From: Microtetraspora fusca
GTDB taxonomy: Bacteria > Actinomycetota > Actinomycetes > Streptosporangiales > Streptosporangiaceae
Reading direction: 5' to 3'
Length of the DNA: 64,000 nucleotides
Assembly (NCBI RefSeq): GCF_001570365.1
Contig: NZ_BBYK01000047.1
Location: forward strand, 144,900 to 208,899
The translations under genes were made by a program, and so were the position numbers. Numbering within the stretch: position 1 is the stretch's first letter; every line of letters starts with the position of its first letter. Below, one piece after another: positions 26,436-36,023 of the stretch. The notes under the pieces are model-generated. The model did no database searches, had not been told where the DNA came from, and saw only the letters and a program-made list of their open reading frames with translations.

Positions 26436-27932
26436 TCAGCGGGAGCCGCCTGTGGCGTCCCCGGCTCCGGCCTCGGCGACTCCGGGGCGGGTGAGGTTCT
26501 CCGGGACGACGACGCGTTCGTACAGTTCGCGGCTGACCCCGGACTTCAGCGCGGCTTCCTCCAGGGTCAGGTCCTCGTCGAGGGCGCGGTGGGCGATCCG
26601 GGCGGCCTTGTCGTAGCCGATGACCGGGCTGAGCGCGGTGACCATCATGATGGAGCGTCGCAGGTTGTCGGCAAGTCTGCCGTGGTTCAGGCGGGCACCT
26701 TCGACGAGGTAGCGGCGGAAGTGCTCGATCATGTCCGCGAGGATCCGCGCCGAACGCAGAACGTTGTCGATGATGACCGGGCGGAACGCGTTGAGTTCGA
26801 AGTTGCCCTCCCCACCGGCGATCGAGACAGCAGTGTCGTTGCCGATCACCTGGACGGCCACCATCAGCATCGCTTCGGCCTGGGTCGGGTTGACCTTGCC
26901 CGGCATGATCGACGAGCCCGGCTCGTTCGAGGGGAGGACGAGCTCCTGGAGGCCGGTTCGCGGCCCGGACGCCAGCCAGCGCAGGTCGTTGGCGAACTTG
27001 AACAGCGGCGCGACCAGGGCGCGCATCGCCGCGGACACGCGTACGAGCGCGTCGCAGGAGGCCTGGGCGGCGAACTTGTTGGGCGCGCCGGTGAAGGGGC
27101 GACCGGTCAGCTCGGCCAGCCGCGCGGCCACCTCGTCGCCGAAGCCGGGCGGCGCGTTCAGGCCGGTGCCGACCGCGGTCCCCCCGATCGCCAGCCGGTA
27201 CAGCTCGCGCGTCACATGGCGCAGATGGTCGGTGGCGTCGGCGAGCTGTGCGGCGTATCCGGACCACTCCTGGCCGACGGTGAGCGGGGTGGCGTCCTCC
27301 AGGTGGGTTCGGCCGATCTTGACCACGTGTTCCCATTCGCGGCTCTTCGCCTCCGCGGCGTGCCGCAACCGGTCCAGGGCGGGCAGCAGCCTGGCCTCGA
27401 TCATCTGGACGGCGGCCATGTGCATGGCGGTGACGAAGGTGTCGTTGGAGGACTGGCACATGTTCACGTGGTCGTTCGGGTGCACGGGGTGCTTGCTGCC
27501 GAGCTCGCCTCCGACAAGCTGGATCGCCCGGTTGGAGATGACCTCGTTGACGTTCATGTTCGACTGGGTGCCCGAGCCGGTCTGCCAGACGTACAGGGGG
27601 AACTCCGTGTCGAGGTCGCCGCGGACCACCTCGTCGGCGACGCGCGCGATGAGGTCGGCCTTCCAGTGGGGCAGCCGCCCGGCCGCGCCGTTGACGATCG
27701 CCGCGGCCTTCTTGATGTAGCCGTACGCGTGGTAGACCTCCTTCGGCATGCGGTCGTCGCCGATGTCGAAGTGGATCAGCGACCGTTGGGTCTGCGCTCC
27801 CCAGTAGTGGTCGGCCGGCACCTCGATCTCGCCGATGGAGTCCGTCTCGGTGCGGGTGCCGGAGCCCGTGAGCCCGATGGGCACGTCCCGTACGGGCGGC
27901 CCGGAGCCGGCGCGTCGATCGTCCGCGGTCAC
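26436..27932 (-). CDS. fumC: Fumarate hydratase, class II
   Basis: Reversible hydration of fumarate to L-malate. 498 residues. The family signature GSSIMPGKVNP (near 345) and the conserved TGSGTQSNMNVNEV and GRTHLEDATP segments identify an iron-independent fumarase. It begins with a GTG two bases after the stop of malic enzyme, so the two are coupled: fumarate becomes malate, then pyruvate. A roughly 30-residue N-terminal extension precedes the usual start of the fold. Confidence 0.96.
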   Translation of the reverse strand: MTADDRRAGSGPPVRDVPIGLTGSGTRTETDSIGEIEVPADHYWGAQTQRSLIHFDIGDDRMPKEVYHAYGYIKKAAAIVNGAAGRLPHWKADLIARVADEVVRGDLDTEFPLYVWQTGSGTQSNMNVNEVISNRAIQLVGGELGSKHPVHPNDHVNMCQSSNDTFVTAMHMAAVQMIEARLLPALDRLRHAAEAKSREWEHVVKIGRTHLEDATPLTVGQEWSGYAAQLADATDHLRHVTRELYRLAIGGTAVGTGLNAPPGFGDEVAARLAELTGRPFTGAPNKFAAQASCDALVRVSAAMRALVAPLFKFANDLRWLASGPRTGLQELVLPSNEPGSSIMPGKVNPTQAEAMLMVAVQVIGNDTAVSIAGGEGNFELNAFRPVIIDNVLRSARILADMIEHFRRYLVEGARLNHGRLADNLRRSIMMVTALSPVIGYDKAARIAHRALDEDLTLEEAALKSGVSRELYERVVVPENLTRPGVAEAGAGDATGGSR

Positions 27933-27934
27933 GG

Positions 27935-29662
27935 CTACCGCCCCCTGACCCGCCGGTACACCGGCTGCCACATCGCGTCCTGAACCTGCTGGACAGGGTC
28001 CTTGAGGTCGACGCGGGCCAGGTTCTCCCGCGCGGCCTGCTCGGCCACCGCGACCGCGACGGTCGCCGACACCTCCCGCAGGTTCTCCACCTGGGGCAGC
28101 AGCGACGCGCCCGGAGCCGTCACGTCCACCATGCCGCCCACGGCCTCGGCCGCGGCCTGCAGCATGCCGTCGCTGACCCGCCGCGCGCGGGACACGATCG
28201 TGCCCAGTCCCAGTCCCGGGTACAGCAGCGCGTTATTGGCCTGCGCGATCGTGTAGGTCACCCGGCCGTACGTGATCGGGTTGACCGGGATGCCGGTGGC
28301 GATCAGGGCCCGGCCGTCGGTCCAGCGCAGCAGGTCGGCGGGCATCGCCTCGATCCGCTCGGTGGGATTGGAGATCGGGAAGATGACGGGCCGGTCGACG
28401 CCGGCCGCCATCGCGCGGACCACCTGCTCGGTGAAGGCCCCGTGCGCGGTCGAGGTGCCGAGCAGCATCGTCGGCTTGACCCGCTCGACCACCTCCGGCA
28501 GGCCGATGCCGCCGTCCCGCTTCCAGTCGCGCACCTCCTCGGCGGGCCTGGCGTACGGAGTCTGGAAGTCCCGCAGGTCGGTCATGTCGTCGAGGAGCAG
28601 GCCCTGCTTGTCGACGGGCCAGATCCGCCGGGTCGCGGCGTCCGGATCCAGGCCGTCCCGCACCATCGCCGACCGCAGTTGGTCGGCGATCCCGATGCCC
28701 GCGGTGCCGGCGCCGAAGACGACGATCCGCTGGTCGCGCATCGGCGTCCCGGACGCCCGGACGGCGCCCAGCATGGCGGCCAGCACGATGGCGCCGGTCC
28801 CCTGCATGTCGTCGTTGAAGGTGGGGATGGCGCCGGTGTACTTCTCCAGGATCCGCCGCCCGTTGGAGGGTCCGAAGTCCTCCCAGTGCAGCAGCGCGCC
28901 GGGGAACATCCGGGTGGCGGTGGTGACGTACGCGTCGATGAAGTCGTCGTAGCGTCGCCCGCGCACCCGCGCGTGCCGGTTGCCGACGTAGCCGGGATCG
29001 TTCAGCAGGCCCTCGTTGTCGGTGCCGACGTCGAGCGCCACCGGCACGGCGCGTGCCGGGTCGATCCCGGCTGCGGCGGTGTAGACGGCGAGCTTGCCGG
29101 CCGCGATCCCGGCGCCGCCGCCGACGCCCCAGTCGCCGATGCCGAGGATCTCCTCGGCATCGGAGGCCACCACCAGATCCACGTCGTCCGGGCCCAGCCC
29201 CAGGTCGGCGAAGGCGCGCTCGATGCCGTCCACGTCGTCGACGGACAGGTAGACGCCCCGAGGCCGACGGTATTCGTGGCTGTAGTTCTCGATGGCCTGC
29301 GCGACCGTGGGGTCGTAGACGATCGGGAGCATCTCCCGCAGGTGGTCGGACAGCAGGCGGTAATACAACACCTCGTCGCGGTCGCGCAGGGCCTCCAGGT
29401 AGATGTTCTTCAGCAGGTCGGTCGCCTGCGCCCGGTACTGGGCGTACCCCCGGCGCGCCTGCTGGTCGAGCGTCTCCACCGCCGTCGGCAGCAGACCGTG
29501 CAGGTCGAGTTCGTCGCGTTCCTCGACGGTGAACGCGGTCCCCTTGTTCAGCAGCGGCTCGCGCAGCACCTCCAGCCCGCGTGCGGAGGTGAGGTACCCC
29601 TCGTCCGTCTCTTCGAACACCCGGTTGGCACCGGCCGGCCGCCGATTCTCCTCGCCCGCCAT
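27935..29662 (-). CDS. NAD-dependent malic enzyme
   Basis: Oxidative decarboxylation of malate to pyruvate. 575 residues, the size of the large NAD-type enzyme. The conserved YTGAIPTFNDDMQGTGAIVL segment carries the metal-binding Asp pair, VVFGAGTAGIGIAD the dinucleotide site, and FPISNPTERIEA a late signature. ATG 29662 has GGTGAAGG seven bases upstream. It is the first gene of the malic enzyme-fumarase operon. Confidence 0.95.
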   Translation of the reverse strand: MAGEENRRPAGANRVFEETDEGYLTSARGLEVLREPLLNKGTAFTVEERDELDLHGLLPTAVETLDQQARRGYAQYRAQATDLLKNIYLEALRDRDEVLYYRLLSDHLREMLPIVYDPTVAQAIENYSHEYRRPRGVYLSVDDVDGIERAFADLGLGPDDVDLVVASDAEEILGIGDWGVGGGAGIAAGKLAVYTAAAGIDPARAVPVALDVGTDNEGLLNDPGYVGNRHARVRGRRYDDFIDAYVTTATRMFPGALLHWEDFGPSNGRRILEKYTGAIPTFNDDMQGTGAIVLAAMLGAVRASGTPMRDQRIVVFGAGTAGIGIADQLRSAMVRDGLDPDAATRRIWPVDKQGLLLDDMTDLRDFQTPYARPAEEVRDWKRDGGIGLPEVVERVKPTMLLGTSTAHGAFTEQVVRAMAAGVDRPVIFPISNPTERIEAMPADLLRWTDGRALIATGIPVNPITYGRVTYTIAQANNALLYPGLGLGTIVSRARRVSDGMLQAAAEAVGGMVDVTAPGASLLPQVENLREVSATVAVAVAEQAARENLARVDLKDPVQQVQDAMWQPVYRRVRGR

Positions 29663-29937
29663 CGCGCCTTCACCCTTTCCCAACAAGGAGCCCACAAGGA
29701 GCACGGTCCGTCTGCCCCTGCCCGCGAGGAGTTCCGGCCGCACCAAGCCGCCCTCAAACCTGCCTATGTCTTGATTTGAGGCCAGCCGCCCGGAGCATGC
29801 GGACTGACCACGTTTGGCGGGAGGATGGCGCGTTCGTTGCCGACGGCTCCGCGTGGTGGCTCAGGGTCGGGGCATTGCTCGCTAGGTGACCCGAGCTCGC
29901 ACCACGACGCACCCATCGCGTACCGAGAGGTGACGCG

Positions 29938-30996
29938 ATGGCGGAACCGATCCCGCAGGAGGTGCTGAGCCCGCTGACCAGGTCGGCGCTCTTCCTCGTC
30001 GTGACGATCGATCCGGGAGCCGAGTCCCGCGTCCGGGACCTGCTGCCCGAGCTGTCGGGCCTGCAGAAGGCGGTGGGTTTCCGGGCGCAGGAAGGCCGGT
30101 TGAGCTGCGTCACCGGGATCGGGTCGCAGGCCTGGGGCCGGTTGTTCGCCGGACCACGTCCCGCCGAGCTGCACCCGTTCCGCGAGCTGGCCGGGCCCGT
30201 CCACCGCGCCGTCGCGACACCGGGCGACCTGCTGTTCCACGTCCGGGCGCAGCGGCCGGACCTGTGCTTCGCGCTGGCTTCGGAGATCATGGATCGGATA
30301 CGCGACGCGGTGACGGTCCGCGACGAGGTGCACGGATTCAAGTACTTCGACGTACGCGACCTGCTGGGCTTCGTCGACGGGACGGAGAACCCGGTCGGCC
30401 CGGCGGCCGGCGCGGCCGTCCTGGTCGGCGCGGAGGACCCGCGATTCGCCGGCGGAAGTTACGTGATCGTGCAGAAGTACCTGCACGACCTGCGGGCGTG
30501 GAACGCCCTGCCGGTCGAGGCGCAGGAGATGGTGATCGGCCGCAAGAAGCTGTCCGACATCGAGCTGGACGACGCCGTCAAGCCGCCCGACTCGCATGTC
30601 GCGCTCACCACGATCGTCGACCCCGACGGCACCAAGCACGAGATCCTGCGTGACAACATGCCCTTCGGCACGGTCGGACGCGGCGAGTTCGGCACGTACT
30701 TCATCGGCTACGCCCGCACCCCGGCGGTGACCGAACGCATGCTGGAGCGGATGTTCCTCGGCGATCCGCCGGCGCGGCACGACCGGATCCTGGACTTCTC
30801 CACCCCCGTCACCGGCACCCTCTTCTTCGTCCCCGGCGTCGACTTCCTCGACGATCCGCCCGATGCGCCCGCCGTCGCGGCCGCGCCCCGGGCCGAGGAC
30901 CGGGTACGCGGCGACGCGGGCACGCCGGTCGACGGGGAAAGGCCGCTCCAGCAGTCCCTGGGGATCGGCGACCTCAAAGGGAGCGACCTTCGATGA
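29938..30996 (+). CDS. DyP-type peroxidase with an encapsulin-targeting tail
   Basis: A heme peroxidase of 352 residues. The catalytic Asp is at 147 in GFVDGTENP, and the fold is the dimeric ferredoxin-like DyP type. The C-terminus after about residue 310 is a flexible Ala/Asp-rich linker ending in SLGIGDLKG (340-348), close to the known cargo-loading peptide of encapsulin systems. The shell gene overlaps by ATGA, so cargo and shell are made together. GAGAGGTG precedes the ATG. Confidence 0.95.
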   Translation: MAEPIPQEVLSPLTRSALFLVVTIDPGAESRVRDLLPELSGLQKAVGFRAQEGRLSCVTGIGSQAWGRLFAGPRPAELHPFRELAGPVHRAVATPGDLLFHVRAQRPDLCFALASEIMDRIRDAVTVRDEVHGFKYFDVRDLLGFVDGTENPVGPAAGAAVLVGAEDPRFAGGSYVIVQKYLHDLRAWNALPVEAQEMVIGRKKLSDIELDDAVKPPDSHVALTTIVDPDGTKHEILRDNMPFGTVGRGEFGTYFIGYARTPAVTERMLERMFLGDPPARHDRILDFSTPVTGTLFFVPGVDFLDDPPDAPAVAAAPRAEDRVRGDAGTPVDGERPLQQSLGIGDLKGSDLR

Positions 30997-31808
30997 ACAA
31001 CCTGCATCGGGAACTCGCGCCGATCTCCGACGCAGCGTGGGCGGACCTGGAGGAGGAGGCGCGGCGCACGTTCCGGCGGCACGTGGCCGGCCGTCGCGTC
31101 GTGGACGTCGTGGGGCCGGAAGGGGTGCGGCTGTCGGCGGTCGGCACCGGGCACCTGCAGCCCGCCGAACCTCCCGTGCACGGTGTCGTCGCCCGCACGC
31201 GGCGCGCCCAGCCGATCGTCGAACTGCGCGTGGCCTTCACCGTCGACCGGCAGCAGGTCGACGCCGTCGAACGCGGAGCCAAGGACGCCGACTGGCAGCC
31301 GGTCAAAGACGCCGCCCGCCAGCTGGCCCTCGCCGAGGACCACGTGATCTTCGACGGCTACCCGGCGGCCGGCGTCATCGGCCTCCGCGCCGTCTCCTCC
31401 CATCGCGCGATCCCGCTTCCTGCTGACGCACCCGGCTACCCCGCCGCCGTCAGCCGGGCGATGGGCGCACTGCGGCTGGCCGGCGTCGACGGCCCGTACA
31501 GCCTGGCCCTCGGCGCCGACGCCTACACCGCCGTCAGCGCGGCGACCGACCACGGCTATCCGATCCAGAAGCACATCGCCCGCATCCTCGGCGGGGAGAT
31601 CATCTGGGCGCCCGCCGTCGACGGCGCCTTCCTGCTGTCCACACGGGGCGGCGACTTCGAGCTGCACATCGGCCAGGACGTCTCGATCGGCTACCTCTCC
31701 CACGACGCCACCGCCGTCCAGCTCTACTTCCAGGAAACGCTGACCTTCCTCGCCTACACCGCCGAGGCCGCAGTGACGCTCTCGCCCGCCGCGCCCCCGC
31801 CCGCCTGA
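30993..31808 (+). CDS. Family 1 encapsulin shell protein
   Basis: 271 residues forming the HK97-fold capsid that encloses the DyP peroxidase. Diagnostic segments are MNNLHRELAPISDAAWADLE at the N-terminus, the RRVVDVVGPEG loop, and the C-terminal FELHIGQDVSIGYLSHDATA and ETLTFL segments. Its length is that of a T=1 type family 1 encapsulin. It starts inside the cargo stop codon. Confidence 0.95.
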   Translation: MNNLHRELAPISDAAWADLEEEARRTFRRHVAGRRVVDVVGPEGVRLSAVGTGHLQPAEPPVHGVVARTRRAQPIVELRVAFTVDRQQVDAVERGAKDADWQPVKDAARQLALAEDHVIFDGYPAAGVIGLRAVSSHRAIPLPADAPGYPAAVSRAMGALRLAGVDGPYSLALGADAYTAVSAATDHGYPIQKHIARILGGEIIWAPAVDGAFLLSTRGGDFELHIGQDVSIGYLSHDATAVQLYFQETLTFLAYTAEAAVTLSPAAPPPA

Positions 31809-31842
31809 GCCCGCCGCGCCCGGGCGGAGCTGTTCGACCACG

Positions 31843-32517
31843 TCAGGGCAGGCGGTCGCCGTCGGCGTGGTAGGCGACGCGGCCGTCGGCGAGCACCGCC
31901 ATCCCGCCGCAGACGCGCAGCAGGCCGTCGTCCATCCTGCGGGAGCTGACCATCACCATCCGCTCCTCGCCCAGGGCGGCGGCCAGCTCCCACAGGCTCG
32001 CCCGCTCGTCCGGAGTGAACCGGGCGGGCAGCTCGTCGATCACCAGCAGCCGGGGATCGGTGATCAGGGCCGCCGCGACGGCGACCCGCCGGAGCAGCTC
32101 GCCGCCGAACTCCGCCATGTTCCGGTGCGCCACCTCGGCCAGCCCGACGAGCTCCACCACCTCGGAGATGCGCCGCCGCCGGAGGGCCCGGTCGTGCAGC
32201 CCCCGGGACAGGCCGACGTAGTTCAGGTACTCGGGCACGGTCAGGTCGGGGTACCGCCCGGGCGCCTGCGGCACGTACCCGACCATCTGGAGCCCCACGT
32301 CCCGGCCGACCGGGCCCACGAGCTCCCTGCCGTCCAGCTCGACCTTTCCGCTGGTCGGGTGGACGAGCCCGGCGAGGATGCGCAGCAGTGTGCTCTTGCC
32401 TGCTCCGGCGGCGCCGAAGAGGCCGAACACGCCGCCGGGGACGCTGAGCGTCACTTCGGCCAGCGCCCGCACCCGTCCCTGGAACACCTTCGTCAGGCCG
32501 CGTATCTCGATGGTCAC
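31843..32517 (-). CDS. Orphan ABC transporter ATPase with degenerate motifs
   Basis: 224 residues from GTG 32517 (GGAG eight bases upstream). The Walker A loop is GAAGAGKST instead of GPNGAGKST, the signature reads EFGGELLRR where LSGGxxRR is usual, Walker B is LLVIDELP with an ELP in place of EPT, and the switch-loop His is replaced (MVSSRRMDD). Walker A Lys and Walker B Asp/Glu remain. No permease is adjacent. It diverges from the lanthipeptide synthetase and may serve immunity or be decaying. Confidence 0.75.
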   Translation of the reverse strand: MTIEIRGLTKVFQGRVRALAEVTLSVPGGVFGLFGAAGAGKSTLLRILAGLVHPTSGKVELDGRELVGPVGRDVGLQMVGYVPQAPGRYPDLTVPEYLNYVGLSRGLHDRALRRRRISEVVELVGLAEVAHRNMAEFGGELLRRVAVAAALITDPRLLVIDELPARFTPDERASLWELAAALGEERMVMVSSRRMDDGLLRVCGGMAVLADGRVAYHADGDRLP

Positions 32518-32660
32518 GCCGAAATCTCCAAGACACCGGGGGCAGGGACGTACAACGTCGTGTTTCTTGGATCCCCGGCCGGAGTCTCGGCTCCGGCCGG
32601 CTCTTGCGCCACGCGAGGCGCCCCTCTGGGCCCGAAGCCTCGCTAGAGCAAAGTAAGAGA

Positions 32661-32706
32661 CCCTCATCAGGGGATCAAATAAGGGGAATCCCTGAGGGTT
32701 TTCCCC
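32661..32706. promoter_or_regulatory. Interlocked inverted repeats upstream of lanM
   Basis: CCCTCA (32661) pairs with TGAGGG (32693-32698), and GGGGAA (32683) pairs with TTCCCC (32701-32706). The patch is AT-richer than its surroundings and lies 70-115 bp before lanM, in the divergent region with the ABC ATPase. It is a candidate binding site for the cluster regulator. Confidence 0.4.
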
Positions 32707-32774
32707 GAGGCTGCCGATCCGCCGTCTGCCCCAAGCTGACGCCATCTGTTCGACTCTGTGCTTGGGAGTAGTTC

Positions 32775-35700
32775 ATGTCGGACACCACGGTCCCGGCGAT
32801 CGATCCCATGGCGCCGGCGGGCCTTCCGTTGTGGGTCAGGGCGCTGACCCTGGCGGAGCGCGTCACGGCGGGTGCACCCGAGGCCGCGGACCCGGCCGAC
32901 GAGCGGGCCCGCAGGCGGCTGGAGCGGTGGAAGCGGGCCCACGGCCTCGGCGACGGGACGGCGTTCGCCGCGCGCCTGGCGGCGTTGCCCGCCGGCTGCG
33001 GGAGCGAGGCCGGGCTGCTGGCGCTGCTCGCCGAGCCTCCCGAGCGGTTGAGCGCCAGGGTGGACACCGTCCCGGACTGGAGCGGGACCCTCGACCGCGT
33101 CCTGGCCAGCGAGTGCCGCGACCGGACCATGCCGGAGGCCGACTGGCGGCAGGGCATGGCGGCGATCGTCGAGCCGTTCGCCGACGACGCGCTCCGACGC
33201 CTGGAGCCGGACCTCCCCCGGGAGCACTTCGACGCGCTGCGCTCCGACATCGCCCGCGCGCTGAACGTCGCGCTGCTCGGCCTGGCCACGCGGACGCTGG
33301 TGCTGGAGCTCAACGTGCTGCGCGTCGAGGGACGGCTCACCGGGGAGACGCCCGAGGAGCGGTTCGCGTCCTTCGTCGCGCACTTCACCGCTCCCGAGGG
33401 GCGGCGCGCGCTGCTGGCCGAGTACCAGGTGCTCGGACGGCTGCTCGCGCAGCGGGCCGACCAGACCGTCACCGCAGTGCGGGAGTTGCTCCGGCGCTGG
33501 GCCGCGGACCGGGAGGACGTCGTCGCCGCCCTCTTCGGCGCGGCCGACCCCGGCCCGGTCACCGGGCTCACGCTCAACGACGGCGACACCCACCAGGGCG
33601 GCCGGGCGGTGGCCATCCTCCGCTTCGCCTCGGGCGCGCGGCTGGTGTACAAGCCGCGTTCCGTCACCGTGCACGCCCGGTTCGCGACGCTGCTGGGGTG
33701 GTTCGACGAGCGGGCGGGCCGCATGGGCCTGCGCGTCCCCGAGGTGCTGGAGCGCGACGGGTACGGCTGGATCGCGTTCGTGGAGGCCGCCCCGTGCCAC
33801 TCCATGGAGGAGGTGGACGGCTACTACCGGCGGCTCGGCGCGCTACTGGCGCTGTTGCACACCATCGAGGCGGCGGACTTCCACTTCGAGAACCTCATCG
33901 CCCACGGCGACCAGCCGGTTCTCATCGACCTGGAGGCGCTGTTCCACCCGCAGCTCGCCCGTCCCGTGCTGGAGGAGGGCGAGGACCCCGCGCTGACCGT
34001 GCTGAACTCGTCGGTCACGCGGGTGGGGGTGCTTCCCATGCTCCTGTCGGGCGAGGGCGGCGAACTGGACCTCGGCGGGCTGGGCGGCGATCCGGGGGCG
34101 ATGTACCCCTTCGCCCTGCCGACGCTGGAGGACGGCGGCACCGACACGATGCGGATGGTGCGGCGCCGGACGACGCTCGGCGGCGGCAGCAACCGGCCGA
34201 CGCTCGGCGGAGCCCCCGCCGAGCCGGCGCACCACGTCGACCAGCTCGTGCTCGGCTTCCGTGCCGGCTACGACGCGATCCTGCGCCACCGCGAGGAGCT
34301 CACGGCGGAGGGCGGCCCGCTCGCGGCCTTCGCCGAGCTGGAGGTCCGCGCCGTGCTGCGCGCCACCACGGTGTACGGCACGCTCCTCGATGAGGGAACG
34401 CATCCCGACCTGATGCGCGACGCCCTGAACCGGGATCGCCACCTGGACTTCCTCTGGTCGGCGTCGACGGTCGGGGAGTCGCTGCTGCGGGTGGTGCCGT
34501 ACGAGCAGGCCGATCTGTGGGCGGGCGACATCCCGCTGTTCACCGGGCGCCCGGACTCCCGCGACCTGTGGGACAGCCGCGGCGAGCGGATCCCCGAGTT
34601 CTTCCCGGCCAGCCCCCTCGACCTGGTGCACGCCAAGCTCGCCGGCATGGGCGCGGCCGACCGGACCCGGCAGGAATGGATCATCCGCGCGACCCTGGCG
34701 ACGCGACCCGCCGTCACGGGCGCGGCTCCCCGCGAGGAACCCGACCGTCCGCTGGTCCCGCCGGAGACGGCGGCCCGCTGCCTGGAGCACGCCGTACGGA
34801 TCGGCGACCGGCTGAGCGAGCTGGCGATCCGCGACGGAGAGCGCGTCTCGTGGCTGGGGCTGCAGCCGGTCGGCGAAGCGGGCTGGCGGGTCTCGCCGCT
34901 CAAGACCGACCTCTACGGCGGACACACGGGCATCGCGGTCTTCCTCGCCAGGTTGGGCGCGGTCACCGGCGAGCGCCGCTTCGTCGATCTGGCGCGGCGG
35001 GCGCTCTGGACGATCCCTCCGCTGCTCGACCGCTACCCGCTCATGCCGGCCGAGCAGCGCGGGCGGTTGTTCGGCCTGGGCGGGTTCAGCGGGATGCCGG
35101 GGCTGGCCTACGGGCTGGTCCACGTCGCCTCCTGCGCCGGCGAGGACGGGGTCCCGTCCGTGGTGAAGGCCGTCGAGCACGTCGCCGGGCTGCTGGACGA
35201 GGACGTCCCCGACCCGCTCGACATTCTCAGCGGCAGCGCGGGCACGATCGGCGCTCTGCTCGCCGTCCACGCCCACACCGGTTCGGAGCGGGCGCTGGAC
35301 ATCGCCGTCACGTGCGGCCGGCGGCTGGTGGACCGCGCCGAACCCCGGGAGCACGGCGTGGCCTGGCCCGCCGACGGGGCGAGCCGGCCGCTGTCGGGCT
35401 TCTCGCACGGGGCCGCGGGCATCGGCTGGGCGCTGATCAGGCTGGGCGCGGTGACGGGCGAGGCCCGGTTCACCGAGACGGGCCTCGCCGCGTTCGCCGG
35501 GGAGCGCGCCGACTACAGCCCCGAACTGGGCAACTGGCCCGACCACCGCGTGGACCGGCGCGACGACGCCGAGAGGTTCGTCTCCCACATGTACGCCTGG
35601 TGCCACGGCGCGCCCGGCATCGGCCTGGCCAGGGCCGGCGTGCTGGACCTCCGCTCCGACGCCGATCCGCACGCCGACGCCGACCTGCGCGCCGACCTGG

Positions 35701-36023
35701 AGCCGGCGCTGGCCGCGACCGTACGCGGCGGGCTGTCGCTGCGCGGTCACAGCCTCTGCCACGGCGTCTTCGGCAACGCCGACCTGCTCCTGCTGGCCGA
35801 GGAGCGCGGCGCCCGCCTCGCCCCCGAGGCCCGGAGCGCGCTGGCGCGAGCGGTGGACTCCCTCGACCGCGACGGTCCGGTGTGCGGCACGCCGGGAGAG
35901 ATCGAGACGCCGTCGCTCATGACGGGCCTGGCCGGGATCGGCTACGGCCTGTTGCGGCTGGCCTCGCCCGAGAGCGTCCCCTCCGTGCTCCTCTTCGAGC
36001 CGCCGAAGCGGGTGACGGCGTGA
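32775..36023 (+). CDS. lanM: Class II lanthipeptide synthetase LanM
   Basis: A bifunctional enzyme that phosphorylates and eliminates Ser/Thr in the precursors, then forms thioether rings with Cys. 1082 residues. The N-terminal two thirds is the dehydratase domain with a kinase-like region (RLVYKPRSVTVHARF near 295, FHFENLIAHGDQPVLIDLEA near 375). The C-terminal third is a LanC cyclase with zinc ligands in WCHGAPGIG (Cys near 942) and SLCHGVFGN (Cys-His near 995). The start has GGGAG nine bases upstream. LanT begins within its stop codon. Confidence 0.96.
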   Translation: MSDTTVPAIDPMAPAGLPLWVRALTLAERVTAGAPEAADPADERARRRLERWKRAHGLGDGTAFAARLAALPAGCGSEAGLLALLAEPPERLSARVDTVPDWSGTLDRVLASECRDRTMPEADWRQGMAAIVEPFADDALRRLEPDLPREHFDALRSDIARALNVALLGLATRTLVLELNVLRVEGRLTGETPEERFASFVAHFTAPEGRRALLAEYQVLGRLLAQRADQTVTAVRELLRRWAADREDVVAALFGAADPGPVTGLTLNDGDTHQGGRAVAILRFASGARLVYKPRSVTVHARFATLLGWFDERAGRMGLRVPEVLERDGYGWIAFVEAAPCHSMEEVDGYYRRLGALLALLHTIEAADFHFENLIAHGDQPVLIDLEALFHPQLARPVLEEGEDPALTVLNSSVTRVGVLPMLLSGEGGELDLGGLGGDPGAMYPFALPTLEDGGTDTMRMVRRRTTLGGGSNRPTLGGAPAEPAHHVDQLVLGFRAGYDAILRHREELTAEGGPLAAFAELEVRAVLRATTVYGTLLDEGTHPDLMRDALNRDRHLDFLWSASTVGESLLRVVPYEQADLWAGDIPLFTGRPDSRDLWDSRGERIPEFFPASPLDLVHAKLAGMGAADRTRQEWIIRATLATRPAVTGAAPREEPDRPLVPPETAARCLEHAVRIGDRLSELAIRDGERVSWLGLQPVGEAGWRVSPLKTDLYGGHTGIAVFLARLGAVTGERRFVDLARRALWTIPPLLDRYPLMPAEQRGRLFGLGGFSGMPGLAYGLVHVASCAGEDGVPSVVKAVEHVAGLLDEDVPDPLDILSGSAGTIGALLAVHAHTGSERALDIAVTCGRRLVDRAEPREHGVAWPADGASRPLSGFSHGAAGIGWALIRLGAVTGEARFTETGLAAFAGERADYSPELGNWPDHRVDRRDDAERFVSHMYAWCHGAPGIGLARAGVLDLRSDADPHADADLRADLEPALAATVRGGLSLRGHSLCHGVFGNADLLLLAEERGARLAPEARSALARAVDSLDRDGPVCGTPGEIETPSLMTGLAGIGYGLLRLASPESVPSVLLFEPPKRVTA

